Positions 1 through 9,568 of a stretch of DNA of 64,000 nucleotides are shown here, one piece after another (position 1 is the first letter of the stretch; each line of letters begins with the position of its first letter). Where the stretch lies: NCBI GenBank assembly GCA_963678675.1, contig OY783193.1, forward strand, positions 5,339,501-5,403,500, given 5' to 3'. Below the pieces are notes generated by a model. That model saw only the letters and a list, made by a program, of their open reading frames with translations. It made no database searches and had not been told where the DNA came from. Both the position numbers and the translations under genes were made by a program. This DNA is from Xiphydria camelus. Lineage: Eukaryota > Arthropoda > Insecta > Hymenoptera > Xiphydriidae.

Positions 1-240
1 GGATCGAGAGATTCTGTCGTTAATTGTGGATACGGATTTCGGCTGCGCTTCTTTGCTTCGATGGATCTTTCTTTTTGTACGATGGAACGGCGAGATGTAG
101 AGGGCAAAATTAATTGGGCCGATCAATTTAGAGGACCGTTCAAATAATACTACGTTACTTTGGTGTCGTTCCTATTTTTTTATGGGATCCTAATGGAAAC
201 ACAGTTTTGCCGGAGAAATACAAACGATCCTAGGTGTCTA

Positions 241-905
241 CCTGTAATACTGTAAACAATTTTATATTAAACTTAATATAATTGTATATAAAAAGCTTTC
301 ATTTAATAGGTATGTTTATTAGGTGCGAAAATTAATGTATCTACTCACTGGGAGAAATAACTAAATTAAAATGATAAACGCGTCTGGATAAGCAAGTTTA
401 GTTATTGCAACTAAAATACTAGTAAGCCGAACCAAATATTTAATTATTCTAACTACATATCTAGTTATTTTAACCAGGAAATGGTCAGTTTAACCAAACA
501 GATGGAGGATCCATATTCAACCAAACAAGTTGATTACACTGAGAAAAAAAAAGATTAACATTTATTCTGTGAGAAGGATAATCTGAGTACGAAAGGTAAA
601 AGAGATCAAAAATTATCCTTCCAGGGTATAAAATTTAACCTTCCTTAGAATAATTTTCGATCCACTTTACCTTTCGTACTCAGATTATCCTTCTAACAGA
701 ATAATTTTTAATCTTTTTTTTTCTCAGTGTAGATACTTATGGTCTCCAGGATGTTGGTTTGATTGACTAGGTTTTCTTCTCTGTGCTTCGTTATACAATT
801 TATAAGGACAATTTCGCAAGGAGATATATTAATTTTAATAATTATATATGTAGGTATTGAAAAAAAAGCTTTACATTAAAAACAGTTATCACAAAGTTTT
901 ATTAC
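241..905. mobile_element. Three-deep nest: family L element containing E containing A
   Basis: Family L left part (about 241-343, ending near a TATATAAAAAGCTTTC stretch) and right part (about 795-905, with AAAAAAAAGCTTTA) flank a family E element (about 346-785). Family E in turn is split by a family A element (535-731). Uninterrupted relatives of L (2062-2341, 7921-8149) and E (56105-56347) in this window show that the flanking pieces belong together. No protein is encoded. The outer borders of L are approximate. Confidence 0.7.
535..731. mobile_element. Family A MITE, copy 1
   Basis: A roughly 197 bp element with long imperfect terminal inverted repeats. It opens TACACTGAGAAAAAAA and closes TTTTTTTTCTCAGTGTA. 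Internal arms containing AGTACGAAAGGTAAA and TTTACCTTTCGTACT make most of it foldable. Ends flanked by TA fit a Tc1/mariner-type non-autonomous element; that assignment is an inference. It interrupts a family E element. Confidence 0.85.
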
Positions 906-1071
906 ACTGTAAAAAATTCTGCGGTTTAGGTACACCTGCATACCTACACCATTCTTAGGGTGTTAGATAACAATGGTTTAAGACTGAATGACATCACATG
1001 TGGTACATACCTACCTATAGGTCCGCACGGGTAAAATAGCGTTAAAAACGAACATCACTTTCTTACCGTCC
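903..1071. mobile_element. Family D element, copy 1
   Basis: Opens TACACTGTAAAAAATTCTG and contains the family D core GGTGTTAGATAACAATGG and ACATGTGGTAC. It closes near CTTTCTTACCGTC. It matches D copies at 11737-11887 and 59939-60265. It directly abuts the right end of the family L element. Confidence 0.75.
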
Positions 1072-2061
1072 ACCCACTTATTAGCTCACATTAAAAAAAA
1101 TACAAATTTTTCCACAGTAAAGCATCTTCGATCCGGTCCAATTCGACTCGCGCGTTACTCATAGATGCCCTTGCGCGCGCGTGTACGCGAATTCATCTCG
1201 CGTGCACGCGCCATATTGAACGCGCGAGCCCCCCCCCCCCCCCCCCCCCCGCCCGGAAAATCGCTCTCTCTCGTCCCGCCGCGCGATTATCCCGCGCGTA
1301 CGGCTATACAGGCACGCAGGTATACAAGGAGGCGTGATGCGGACGGCGCGAGAGATACTTTTGCGCGCGGCAAATGGCCCTGTCGTGTCGCGGGATAATT
1401 GGGACACCGTGTATTACAGCTTGCGTGCCATGCGCGGGGTGCAGTGTGATTGGATAGGCGGAGATGGGTCGCGCGAGATAGCTGACCCTAACTAAGGTAG
1501 AAATGGAGGGTATATCTCCGAGGACCATCTTCTCCATCTGCAGCGGTGTTACCTATCTACGTCACGCGGTTGATGCATGGCGTGGGCGTTCCTGCGTTGG
1601 TACCAGGGGTTCTCATTTAATTACCGGTCCGCTCGCCGCGCGCGAAACGCTACGCTCCTTCGCGACTCGATCTCGCATCCTTCTCCTCCTCCGCGCCGCC
1701 ATCGGACCCGACGGCTTCGCGCCGATCGTTAGGAGTCGGTTCGCGCGCCGCGTCTTGTAGATCTTCGATAGCCACGCGGCTCTGTAGATATACTTGCGTA
1801 CATGTGTGAGTATCTGTACGTATGGGAACGTATGTACGCTCGAGCGATAAGGCCGGGCTTTATCTTTCCCTTTTGTCGTTTTCTTGAAAGCAGGAGGTGG
1901 AGGAAAGGTCTTGTCTCGTTAGATGGATATCTTTACGGGGTGATGAGAAGCGATCGATCGACAAAATGAGTTTATAGGTAGGTATTATAATATTATATCG
2001 AATCTGTGTTGCGAATTCTATTTCGATTATTCTTGCAAGGAACTGGAGCATCTAGGTATGC
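1072..2061. other. Non-coding CpG-rich stretch with a 22-base C run
   Basis: No supported gene. Positions 1140-1450 are rich in CG dinucleotides, including CGCGCGCG runs, and contain 22 consecutive C at 1229-1250. Short open frames here are low-complexity and overlap on both strands, so they are read as composition artefacts. From about 1760 the sequence becomes AT-rich. Confidence 0.6.
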
Positions 2062-2341
2062 AAATTCTGTAAACAAAATTTGTATTTTTAATGTAGGTAA
2101 AGCTACCTACTTTTATATAGGTAAAGCTTTTTTCCAATGCGTGATTATGACAATTAATATCTATATAGGTACCTATTCCGTCATTATTAAAATTAACATA
2201 TTTGCTTATAAAATTGCTCTTATAAATTTTATAACGGAGTATTAAGTACATTCATTTTCATAATCACGCACCTATTGAATACAAGCTTTAGACACAATTA
2301 GAGTAAATTTAATAGTTACCTACACATTTTTTTACAGTGCA
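2062..2341. mobile_element. Family L element, uninterrupted copy
   Basis: Starts around TTCTGTAAACAAAATTTGT and ends TTTTTTTACAGTGC. Internal arms AAGCTTTTTTCCAATGCGTG and CATAATCACGCACC are inverted copies, so the element folds back on itself. It serves as reference for the interrupted L copies elsewhere. Confidence 0.7.
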
Positions 2342-2412
2342 TTTCTACCTATCTATAAAACGCATGATTCAATCACAGAGGCAGTGGCTGCACCTTTTAA
2401 CCACCAGGACTA

Positions 2413-2628
2413 GTAGGATAGGCCGAAGTGAATCGGACCATACCTACCTATATATATGATCTATAGATCCATACTCCTTAAATCACGATGAAATTAGCAT
2501 TTTGATCGTTCATATTACCTATTTCATTTCTCTCCAATAAAATAATACCGATGTTCGAGAAATCCTCATTTTTTCACCACGATTTAAGAAATATGGATCC
2601 ATGATCGGATTCGCCTCGGTCTACCCTA
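2413..2628. mobile_element. Family F foldback element, copy 1
   Basis: Left arm AGGATAGGCCGAAGTGAATC and right arm GATTCGCCTCGGTCTACCCT are inverted copies. The inner arms AAATCACGATGAAATTAGC and TTTCACCACGATTTAAGAAA are also inverted. Three more copies occur at 29209-29404, 31897-32467 and 39361-39547. Confidence 0.8.
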
Positions 2629-2650
2629 GGTACTGTGTGCAGAGCACATA

Positions 2651-2953
2651 CCTAGGGGAGAGTGGTGTCGGTTGTAAAATACAAACAATTGAAGAGTGTA
2701 CCTAACTTCTAATTAGTCCACAAGCGCCAATTTAATGAAATTTTGGATTTTGTTGTGAAAAGTGTCTATGTGCCAAGTCCAATGTTCCCTTAAATGCGTC
2801 AAGTGCCATTTGAGGTTAAGACGTTTCATATGAATAAAGCTTATTTTTGCATTAAAGTCTTATTGTTTAATTCAAACAATTTATATCACTAAACGCTATT
2901 AACGATTTTTGGCACATAGACGAATTAGAAGTTACGCTCTTCAATTACCTAGG
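2651..2953. mobile_element. Foldback element U
   Basis: Arms CAATTGAAGAGTGTACCTAA near 2686 and GTTACGCTCTTCAATTACCT near 2933 are imperfect inverted copies. Inner parts (ACTTCTAATTAGTCC and ACGAATTAGAAGT) extend the match. CCTAGG-like ends bound it. It is single-copy in this window. Confidence 0.6.
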
Positions 2954-3974
2954 TAAGTAGGTTTGCGGATAACTAGTTTAAGTATTATAAATCGCAGGAA
3001 ATCTTATTATTGTACATGAAAAGAGAGAGAGAGAGAGAAGTCTTTTGACTTTGGCTACATCATAATAAACATCAGAAAAACCAACAAATTATTATATAAG
3101 AGATACTTTCCACTCCTCCCTCCTCCACCTGGTCGTCCAAACAAAACTTACGAGGATGGGAAACCCGCGTGAAAGGGGCCAGGAGCAGAAGGATTTCGTG
3201 CCTTCGGATTTTCCGTCGGGTTGTCAAATTGAGTGGTGTGCTCGAAAGCACAAAAAGGACACGGCGCGGATTATAAATCACGACGTTTGGCGGGGCCCTT
3301 TGACGCGGTTCTACAACTACACTGCGCGTCTGGCCTACCGGTGTATCCAATACTCGCGTCTCGATACGCGCGTCCGCTTCGTGTTTATATAGGTACATTT
3401 ACCTGTAAGACACGCGTATACCTATATGACGGAATGTATCCCTCGCCCCGTACAGGCACACGGACGCACACGCCTATAGGGCATCGGGGAGGGGCACGAG
3501 TCCTCATTAACGGGTTATTAATAGCTTCCCCGGTTTATATTAATGATAGACGCATCCGCTTTTTATACCCGGCATCAACCTTCTCTCCGCATCTCTTTGC
3601 TTCCACCGTGTAGGACTTTTAGCGTTTCAACGAAAGCCCCGCGCGACGCGCCTCGCGGGAAGCTCCGTGCGGTCGCGGGGTTTTGTGTAGGTATTGTTAG
3701 TCCGGAAGCGATTAACACGGTCGGGTGCGATTATCGGAGTTATTCGTCCAGTTGGAAGGTTTGGATCGCGATCGATAAGCAAGATGGGTAACGATCAATT
3801 GTACGTCGGATACATAGAGCTTATAGTAGGTACCTAGTTGCATCAGCTGTTGTCTGTTGAAATTATTACGGATGGCATTTAGGAATAAACATCTAAATAT
3901 CAATAAAATGGGACGTAAATTGGACGAATCTTTAGTTTCATACCTTTCCTTCGACGTTTATTCCTTGAAATCTC
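2954..3974. other. No gene recognised
   Basis: A short GA microsatellite lies at 3021-3038. Overlapping open frames of 78-126 codons at 3156-3613 occur in a CpG-rich patch without recognisable domains, splice context or poly(A) signal. I see nothing else. Confidence 0.5.
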
Positions 3975-4110
3975 TTTAAAATTAGGGATAAAGCTTTTTT
4001 CCAATAAGTACATCCTAATTATGAAAATTAATATATTCCCTTATGTGAAATTGCTCTGATAAAATTCATAATGTAATATATTAATTTTCCTAGTCAACGT
4101 AAACAGTAGA
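3975..4110. mobile_element. Family L fragment
   Basis: Contains GGGATAAAGCTTTTTTCCAA followed by ATGAAAATTAATATATTCC and, further on, AATATATTAATTTTCC. These are the paired inner arms of family L, here shortened and diverged. Confidence 0.5.
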
Positions 4111-4222
4111 CAAAGTGGTATTCATTTTTAACATACTGAAAAATACTTAGGTATTTGTTTCGTTCGACCATCGGTAAGATTGAATACGACGATCCCCTCA
4201 CAATGTGATTGTTTGGATATAG

Positions 4223-4351
4223 CCCTAAGAGCATATTTATTCGATTCAAATGAATATCGATTCGATTGAAATAGTAGATATTGAATTAAATCAATAATAT
4301 TTATATTCGCTCAATCGATATTCATTCTGATCGAATAAATGTGCTCTCAGG
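4223..4351. repeat. Palindromic element H
   Basis: The left end CCCTAAGAGCATATTTATTC is an imperfect inverted copy of the right end GAATAAATGTGCTCTCAGGA. Inner arms AAATGAATATCGATTCG and CGATATTCATTCTGATCG continue the stem. It is about 129 bp with no coding content. Confidence 0.65.
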
Positions 4352-4918
4352 ACTGTTCAAAAATACGTTTACTTCGATCAAGTAAATTTTTTTCTCCCTG
4401 TGCGCACGTAAGTATCTACGTATGCACGTGTTACTGTAGGTACCTACTTTCGGTAACTCGAAAGTTCGGAAGGCGACGAAGCGCATCGCAGCAGCGAGAG
4501 AGGACGGCATCAAAACACATTCAGTAGCCCCGGGTGCATCATCCCCAATTTAAGAGCCATTCAGAGCGGCACAAAGACACCCCGGTAGTCCATATGTCAT
4601 CGTGGCAACTCTATGGCGCGGTAATCTTTTGGCGTTCCCCGCGGGTCGTCGTCGCCGCGCGCGGGCATGCATAGATCGAGCAACGAAGCCCATTTATGGC
4701 GCTTGGACGTCGTACATAATGGGTAAAAGGCGCAAGCGGCGTAAGCGATCGCTAATTGATGTTGGGGCTCCATCTGATGAACTCCGTGTGTGGTCCTCGT
4801 CGGGTCGCTCTTCGAGCAATTGTCAATTCGACCGAATTTGGGTCGGGCGATCTAACGAGCGCATTCCGCGCGAGATCATCATCATTTCGAGATTTCACTT
4901 TTTGTTCGAATGTAAAGA

Positions 4919-5126
4919 GTGCACAGAGAAGTTTCAATAGTAACGATTACCACAGCCAGAATAGTAAATATAGGTGACAGTTTCGACGATATCGTGTTGA
5001 GTAATCTGCAACATCATAATGATTAGATACCACATTCGAATAATTATCTACTAATTACTATTCCGCAGATTATTCGAAACAATATTATACGTGATAATCA
5101 TTACTGTTCAACTTTCTCTGTGTGTA
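4919..5126. mobile_element. Family I element, uninterrupted copy
   Basis: Opens GTGCACAGAGAAGTTTCAAT and closes TTCAACTTTCTCTGTGTGTA. The inner inverted arms are GATATCGTGTTGAGTAATCT and AGATTATTCGAAACAATATT. It is the intact reference for the interrupted copy at 59889-60453 and resembles 58175-58402. Confidence 0.75.
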
Positions 5127-5955
5127 AACATTTTGAAGGATCCATGTACCAGAACTCGATGTTTCTTATTCTTTAATTTAAGATTGTTCATTCACTTTCA
5201 ATATTTTGCTTTATTTGAATATTTCGTTTAGACATTTTCAACATTCAGACCTTATTCGAATGCGAACCCTGCAGTAGAAATATTTATTCAAATAGATCTT
5301 TCCGCGGTATGAAAAAATGTCAATTTGTGATTAATAAACTTTCCAATAGCCTCGTGTTTAAATAAACTTTTTTCTGAGTGTAGAATTTACACTCTTCGTG
5401 TGTAGTCGCGTCGTCGCCCATATGACTGACCAACGAAACGATCTCAAAGTCGAGACTCGCAGGTGTTTCGCGCGACGCGCGTTTACGCGAATGAGTAGCT
5501 CGTGGAAGCGGGCTGCAGACGCGCGCGGCCCCCATATCCCGTGCTCTACGCGCTTCGGATCTATGCGGAGCGTGCTATTATTTTTTATAGTGGTCCCGGC
5601 GGACAGGGAGAACCGCCTAATTCGATGTTTAGCGATTTAAACGTTCGTCTGTGATCGCCGCGCGCGACGCATCTATAATCTTTGGGCAATTCGGACTTCG
5701 GACATGCAACGGCAAAGTGCAGCTGCGCGCTGGCCCGGCGCGCGGCACACCGTGAACTGTCTTCCTTTTTGTCCCCACCCCATCTTCTTCCGCTTCTCGT
5801 CGCGCTCTCGAGCTATGCGGCGGATCCTCCTGGGAATCGCAAAACGCTTCGATTTTTTTCCCTCGCTTTGTGTAGGACGAGAATTCGGTTTTCTCGTAAA
5901 AAAATGTTCTTATTTTTAAGCTCAATTTGTAGTCTATGCCTATATATTTAATATC
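5127..5955. other. No gene recognised
   Basis: AT-rich up to about 5390, then CpG-rich to about 5880. The open frames of 71-98 codons on both strands overlap each other and have no recognisable content. Confidence 0.5.
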
Positions 5956-6401
5956 ACATATGGAAAAAAATTAATCGTAGCATTTACGAAGTTTGTGGCA
6001 AATTTCGAGACAAGGCCAATTTACACTGAGAAAAAGACGATTAAAAATTATTCTGTTAGATGGATAATCTGAGTACGAAAGGTAAAATAGATCAAAAATT
6101 ATCCTGAAGAAGATTAAATTTTAAACACTCTAGAAGGATAATTTCTGATCTATTTTACCTTTCGTACTCAGATTATCCTTCTAACAGAATAATTTTTAAT
6201 CTTTTTTTTCTCAGTGTATTGTTGTAATAAACGCAATTCTAGTAAAAATTAAGGCAACGCTTGCAACTTCTATATATATAGGTACAGGTTTTATTATAAT
6301 TTTTACTTAAATTGTAGTTATCGTAACAATAAATTGGCTTCGTCTAGAAATTTACCACATCCTTTGTAAAAATGCTGCGATTTAGGTATTTTTTTCCGTG
6401 C
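5956..6401. mobile_element. Family B element interrupted by family A
   Basis: Ends resemble ATGGAAAAAAATTA and TTTTTTTCCGTG. The halves contain GTGGCAAATTTCGAGACAAG and AACAATAAATTGGCTTCGTC, which are the paired arms of family B (compare 29508-29720). The reading is broken after GGCCAATT by a complete family A copy at 6022-6218. Confidence 0.75.
6022..6218. mobile_element. Family A MITE, copy 2 (nested in B)
   Basis: Opens TACACTGAGAAAAAGACG and closes TTTTTTTCTCAGTGTA. It is about the same length as copy 1 (197 bp) and shares its interior, including GGATAATCTGAGTACGAAAG. The TA on each side is consistent with TA target duplication. Confidence 0.85.
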
Positions 6402-6862
6402 GCGAGAAAGAAAATGGCACGTAATGATGTAGCTGTATTTGTGTCATTTTCCAGCTGAAATAAGACCGAAAATAAAAAATGAAAACACAGGATAAATACA
6501 TTCGGTCAAATTTTTCGAATTTGCAAACAAAAAATTTATGAGAAAATCGAATTCTCGCCGACGCGGCCAGCCGAACGATGCGCCGTCCCTTTAACCCTTC
6601 GTGATGGTCACACATGGCTCAACTAGACTCGACCAATTTTTAAATAATCGCCGTGTGAACAATATTCATCCAATTGAGTCCAATAAATTGTAGAATATTT
6701 TTTGAACACTGTAGAATATGGAATCATCGCGTTTACATAAGAAATCAAGTGGCAACATATTCAGAAAAATAGTAGTGAATGTGTAAATGCGTGAGAAAAC
6801 TAGCTACTTCACTATATAAAGAAGTCATAACCTTTTTATTTTCAAAGATTTCTTGATCAAAT
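6402..6862. other. No gene recognised
   Basis: AT-rich sequence without a supported exon, repeat or regulatory site. Confidence 0.5.
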
Positions 6863-7109
6863 TTAACACTAGAACTACCGCAACCGGTCAATTTGTGACC
6901 GGTGTCTTATTCAGAGTTCCATTCAACCTCAATTATTTCGTAACCCGTGAGGTTTTTGTCAAAATTGGTACAATACTTTTTCGTAGAGCACATTTCGGTC
7001 TACAAAAAAGTTCTATAGCAGTGTGGACGAAAAATCCACGGATAACGAGATAATCACCCGCCAAACGACCGTCTTATAAAGCGCGACCATTCGGTAGTCC
7101 TAGTGTTAA
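6863..7109. mobile_element. piggyBac-like MITE with TTAA ends
   Basis: Bounded by TTAA on both sides. The terminal inverted repeats are TTAACACTAGAACTACCG and CGGTAGTCCTAGTGTTAA (one mismatch). At 247 bp with no open frame it is non-autonomous. TTAA target duplication is the hallmark of the piggyBac superfamily; membership is inferred from the ends alone. Confidence 0.8.
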
Positions 7110-7920
7110 GGGCGGTGAGACATATGCGGGGTACCAACAATCGCGAGGGATCACGTTTCGGAAGAATGCTCGACAACAACGAAATACATACCTACATAAA
7201 CCCGGACCACATCATCGCGTGGCGCTCCGCGATCACGAATCAGTTTACCCGCTATAATTAAGCGTCGCCCCCCTCCCGTGAAATAAGTTCACTCCTGCGA
7301 TTCAGTCACGCGGTCGTTCACGGTAGTCGTCCGTTTTTTCGGTGACCAATCCCAGCGCGGACCACGCGACGAGATGAATAGTTTCTCGCGCCCATGGCCA
7401 CCGCCGCCGCCGCCGCGCACGGTGAGAACCAGAGTTTTGGAGAACGCGCGCGCGCGCGTGGATGACGCTGAGCCTGGGAGAGTTTCCTGGGCCTCGCGCG
7501 CGGCCTCGTCTACACGCACACGCGTGACACCGCGCGCCGCCCCGCGTCCACGCGTGTGGACCGTAGAAACGATCGGCTCGAAGAGAACGACTATCTCCGC
7601 CGGATTAACGGGTAGCTGCGGGGCCCCCGCGCACAGTTCGGTGCGGTTTTGGGGAGAACACGCGGTGACGCGCGGTCCGCGTGCCGGGCCGCCTCGCGTT
7701 TGCGTGTTACGCGGTCTCTGCAGGATACATAATAACGGTGGTAATAGTTTCTTGGTCTCTTTTTGGTCTCGTGGACGAAAAAGGATTTAGTTATGCTCCA
7801 GACGAAAATATGTCGGAGCGGAGAGTAACGCTGCGGTAGATGGGCATTACGTAGTTTGCCGTTGCAATGATATTTCTGCAGCTGCGGAATCGGAAATCCT
7901 GTTGGATCTTAGATGTACCT
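7110..7920. other. CpG-rich non-coding stretch
   Basis: Positions 7370-7720 are CG-dense. The 138-codon plus-strand frame (7374-7790) is made of Arg/Ala/Pro-rich low-complexity sequence and is read as compositional. A promoter-associated CpG patch is possible but unproved. Confidence 0.45.
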
Positions 7921-8149
7921 ATACCTACCGTAAAAAAGATTTCTATTAAATTTTTAATGTAATTATATACCTATGAAGCTTCTATCCAATACGTGATTAT
8001 GAAAATTAATATACCTACCTACTCCGTTATGAAATTTATAAGATTAATTTAATAAGAAAACATATTAATTTTCATAATCGCCTACCGGAAAAAAGCTTTA
8101 TACAAACAAGTATATTAAAAATACTATTTATTTTACCGTGTGCATTGTA
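7921..8149. mobile_element. Family L element, copy 3
   Basis: Starts near CTACCGTAAAAAAGATTTC and ends ATTTATTTTACCGTGTGC. Its inner arms CAATACGTGATTATGAAAAT and ATTAATTTTCATAATCGCC are inverted copies. It abuts the next L copy. Confidence 0.65.
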
Positions 8150-8441
8150 AAAGAATTTGTATTAAACTTAACATAATCGTATATAGGTGAATTTTTTATC
8201 CAATATGTTCATGAGGAAATATATCAACCTAGATCAAAACAGTATTAACTCAAAAAAAAATTGTTTTCCAGAAATGGCAAAAAACTGATTCTCATGTCGA
8301 TATGTGATAAGGGGTTTACTTTTTTCGAAAAACAAGTTTTTTTGAGTTGATACTGTTTTGATCTAGGTGTGCGATATGTATATTGGAAAAGACCGTTATA
8401 TAAAAGTATGTTAGATATAGGTACAGTTTTTTAACAGCGTA
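8146..8441. mobile_element. Family L element interrupted by hairpin M
   Basis: The left part (GCATTGTAAAAGAATTTG to GAGGAAATATATCAA) and the right part (GTGCGATATGTATATTGG to TTTTTTAACAGCG) are diverged L arms. They are separated by the foldback sequence at 8228-8367. Confidence 0.55.
8228..8367. repeat. Inverted repeat M
   Basis: CCTAGATCAAAACAGTATTA at the left and ATACTGTTTTGATCTAGG at the right are nearly perfect inverted copies. The stem continues through AACTCAAAAAAAA and TTTTTTTGAGTT. A roughly 75 bp loop separates the arms. Confidence 0.8.
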
Positions 8442-9440
8442 CCTATACCTATCTCTATTTCATGCCAACAGATATACTAAGTATAGGTACGTCTTCATTT
8501 CACGACCAATGGTCATTACTTAGAGGTCCATTGGAATGTCCCATATACCATGACCCGCTCTTCCCAATGCATCGACTACCTACTCCAAACTCCAGCCCGT
8601 ATTTCGGATTTTCGAAACGCCTCTGCCATTCGATATCATCACGATCGGAGAACGGGTTAAGCGTCGTGTCGCGGGGTTCGAACGGCATTCACGAAATTCG
8701 GTGGGTCCCGGGTCCCACGTACGCGCCTATTATGTAGGTACGTTCGACGTAAGCTCGAGTTCTTTTTGGTCGCATCCCGCGCGCACCGCGTCATTACCGC
8801 GGGAGGGCAGTTCTAAGCTGCTGCGCCCGGTCTCCCTGGACCCCGATCCTACTGGAAGGAGGACGAGGAGGCAGGAGGACGAAGAGGACGAGGAGGAGAG
8901 CAGTGGCGAAGGCGGCAAGCGGGGTGGGGGAGGGGTGCACAAGAGCAGAGGTTACTTTTAATGTCTCGCGTCACGCAGCCCAAGGCACCGTGAGCCTCGC
9001 CTCGTCTCCTTACTAATTTGGCGCCAATTTCCAAGCAACCTCGCAGCAAAAACTAACCGAACCATATACCTATACCGTACTCCACGGGCTCTGATTAAAT
9101 GCTACCCGCCATGCTCGACTGTTCCCACACTCCGCGCGGTGCCGGGACATCGCACAGCACCGCGTGCGTGCCAGAAACCGAAACTCTCGGTTCGGCAGAT
9201 CTGGGACCGCTTCTTCGGCAATCCGCGGGTGCTTGACCCGCGCCGGGTTTTCTCAGATTCCATCGGCGACCCGGACGCGTCTTCTTCGCGCGCTTCGTCG
9301 CGGCGCTTGCATGTGTGTGGCGCACGCTCGCTCGAGTGCGGTTTTCCCCGCGATGTATCGTTTTGCGTTCGATCGAGGCAGGCCACGCCCACCATGACTA
9401 TCCCGAGCGGAACATCCTGTATATGTCACCAAAAATGTAC
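8442..9440. other. No gene recognised
   Basis: Open frames of 60-118 codons occur on both strands, partly in CpG-rich sequence (8750-9400), with a purine-rich GAGGACGAGGAGG tract at 8857-8905. None shows a recognisable domain or a convincing splice and poly(A) context. Confidence 0.45.
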
Positions 9441-9568
9441 ATATGAGGAGGAAAAATTCAAAAGGATTTTCATCCATTCGCAGTTTGTCCTATAATCGCT
9501 AAACTATTAGCGATTATGGGACAAACTGCGAATGGATAAAAATCCTTTTGAATTTTAGCTCCTCATAG
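9441..9568. repeat. Near-perfect long hairpin N
   Basis: The left arm runs from ATATGAGGAGGAAAAATTC to TCCTATAATCGCTAA. The right arm runs from TTAGCGATTATGGGACAAAC to TTTAGCTCCTCATAG. Arms are about 60 bp with only a few mismatches and a loop of a few bases around 9503-9506. It carries no coding content. Confidence 0.85.

Noticed and set aside
8462..8737. Opposing 91- and 62-codon frames that look fairly protein-like
   Set aside because: No homology recognised, no acceptor, donor or poly(A) context, and both strands are open over the same bases.
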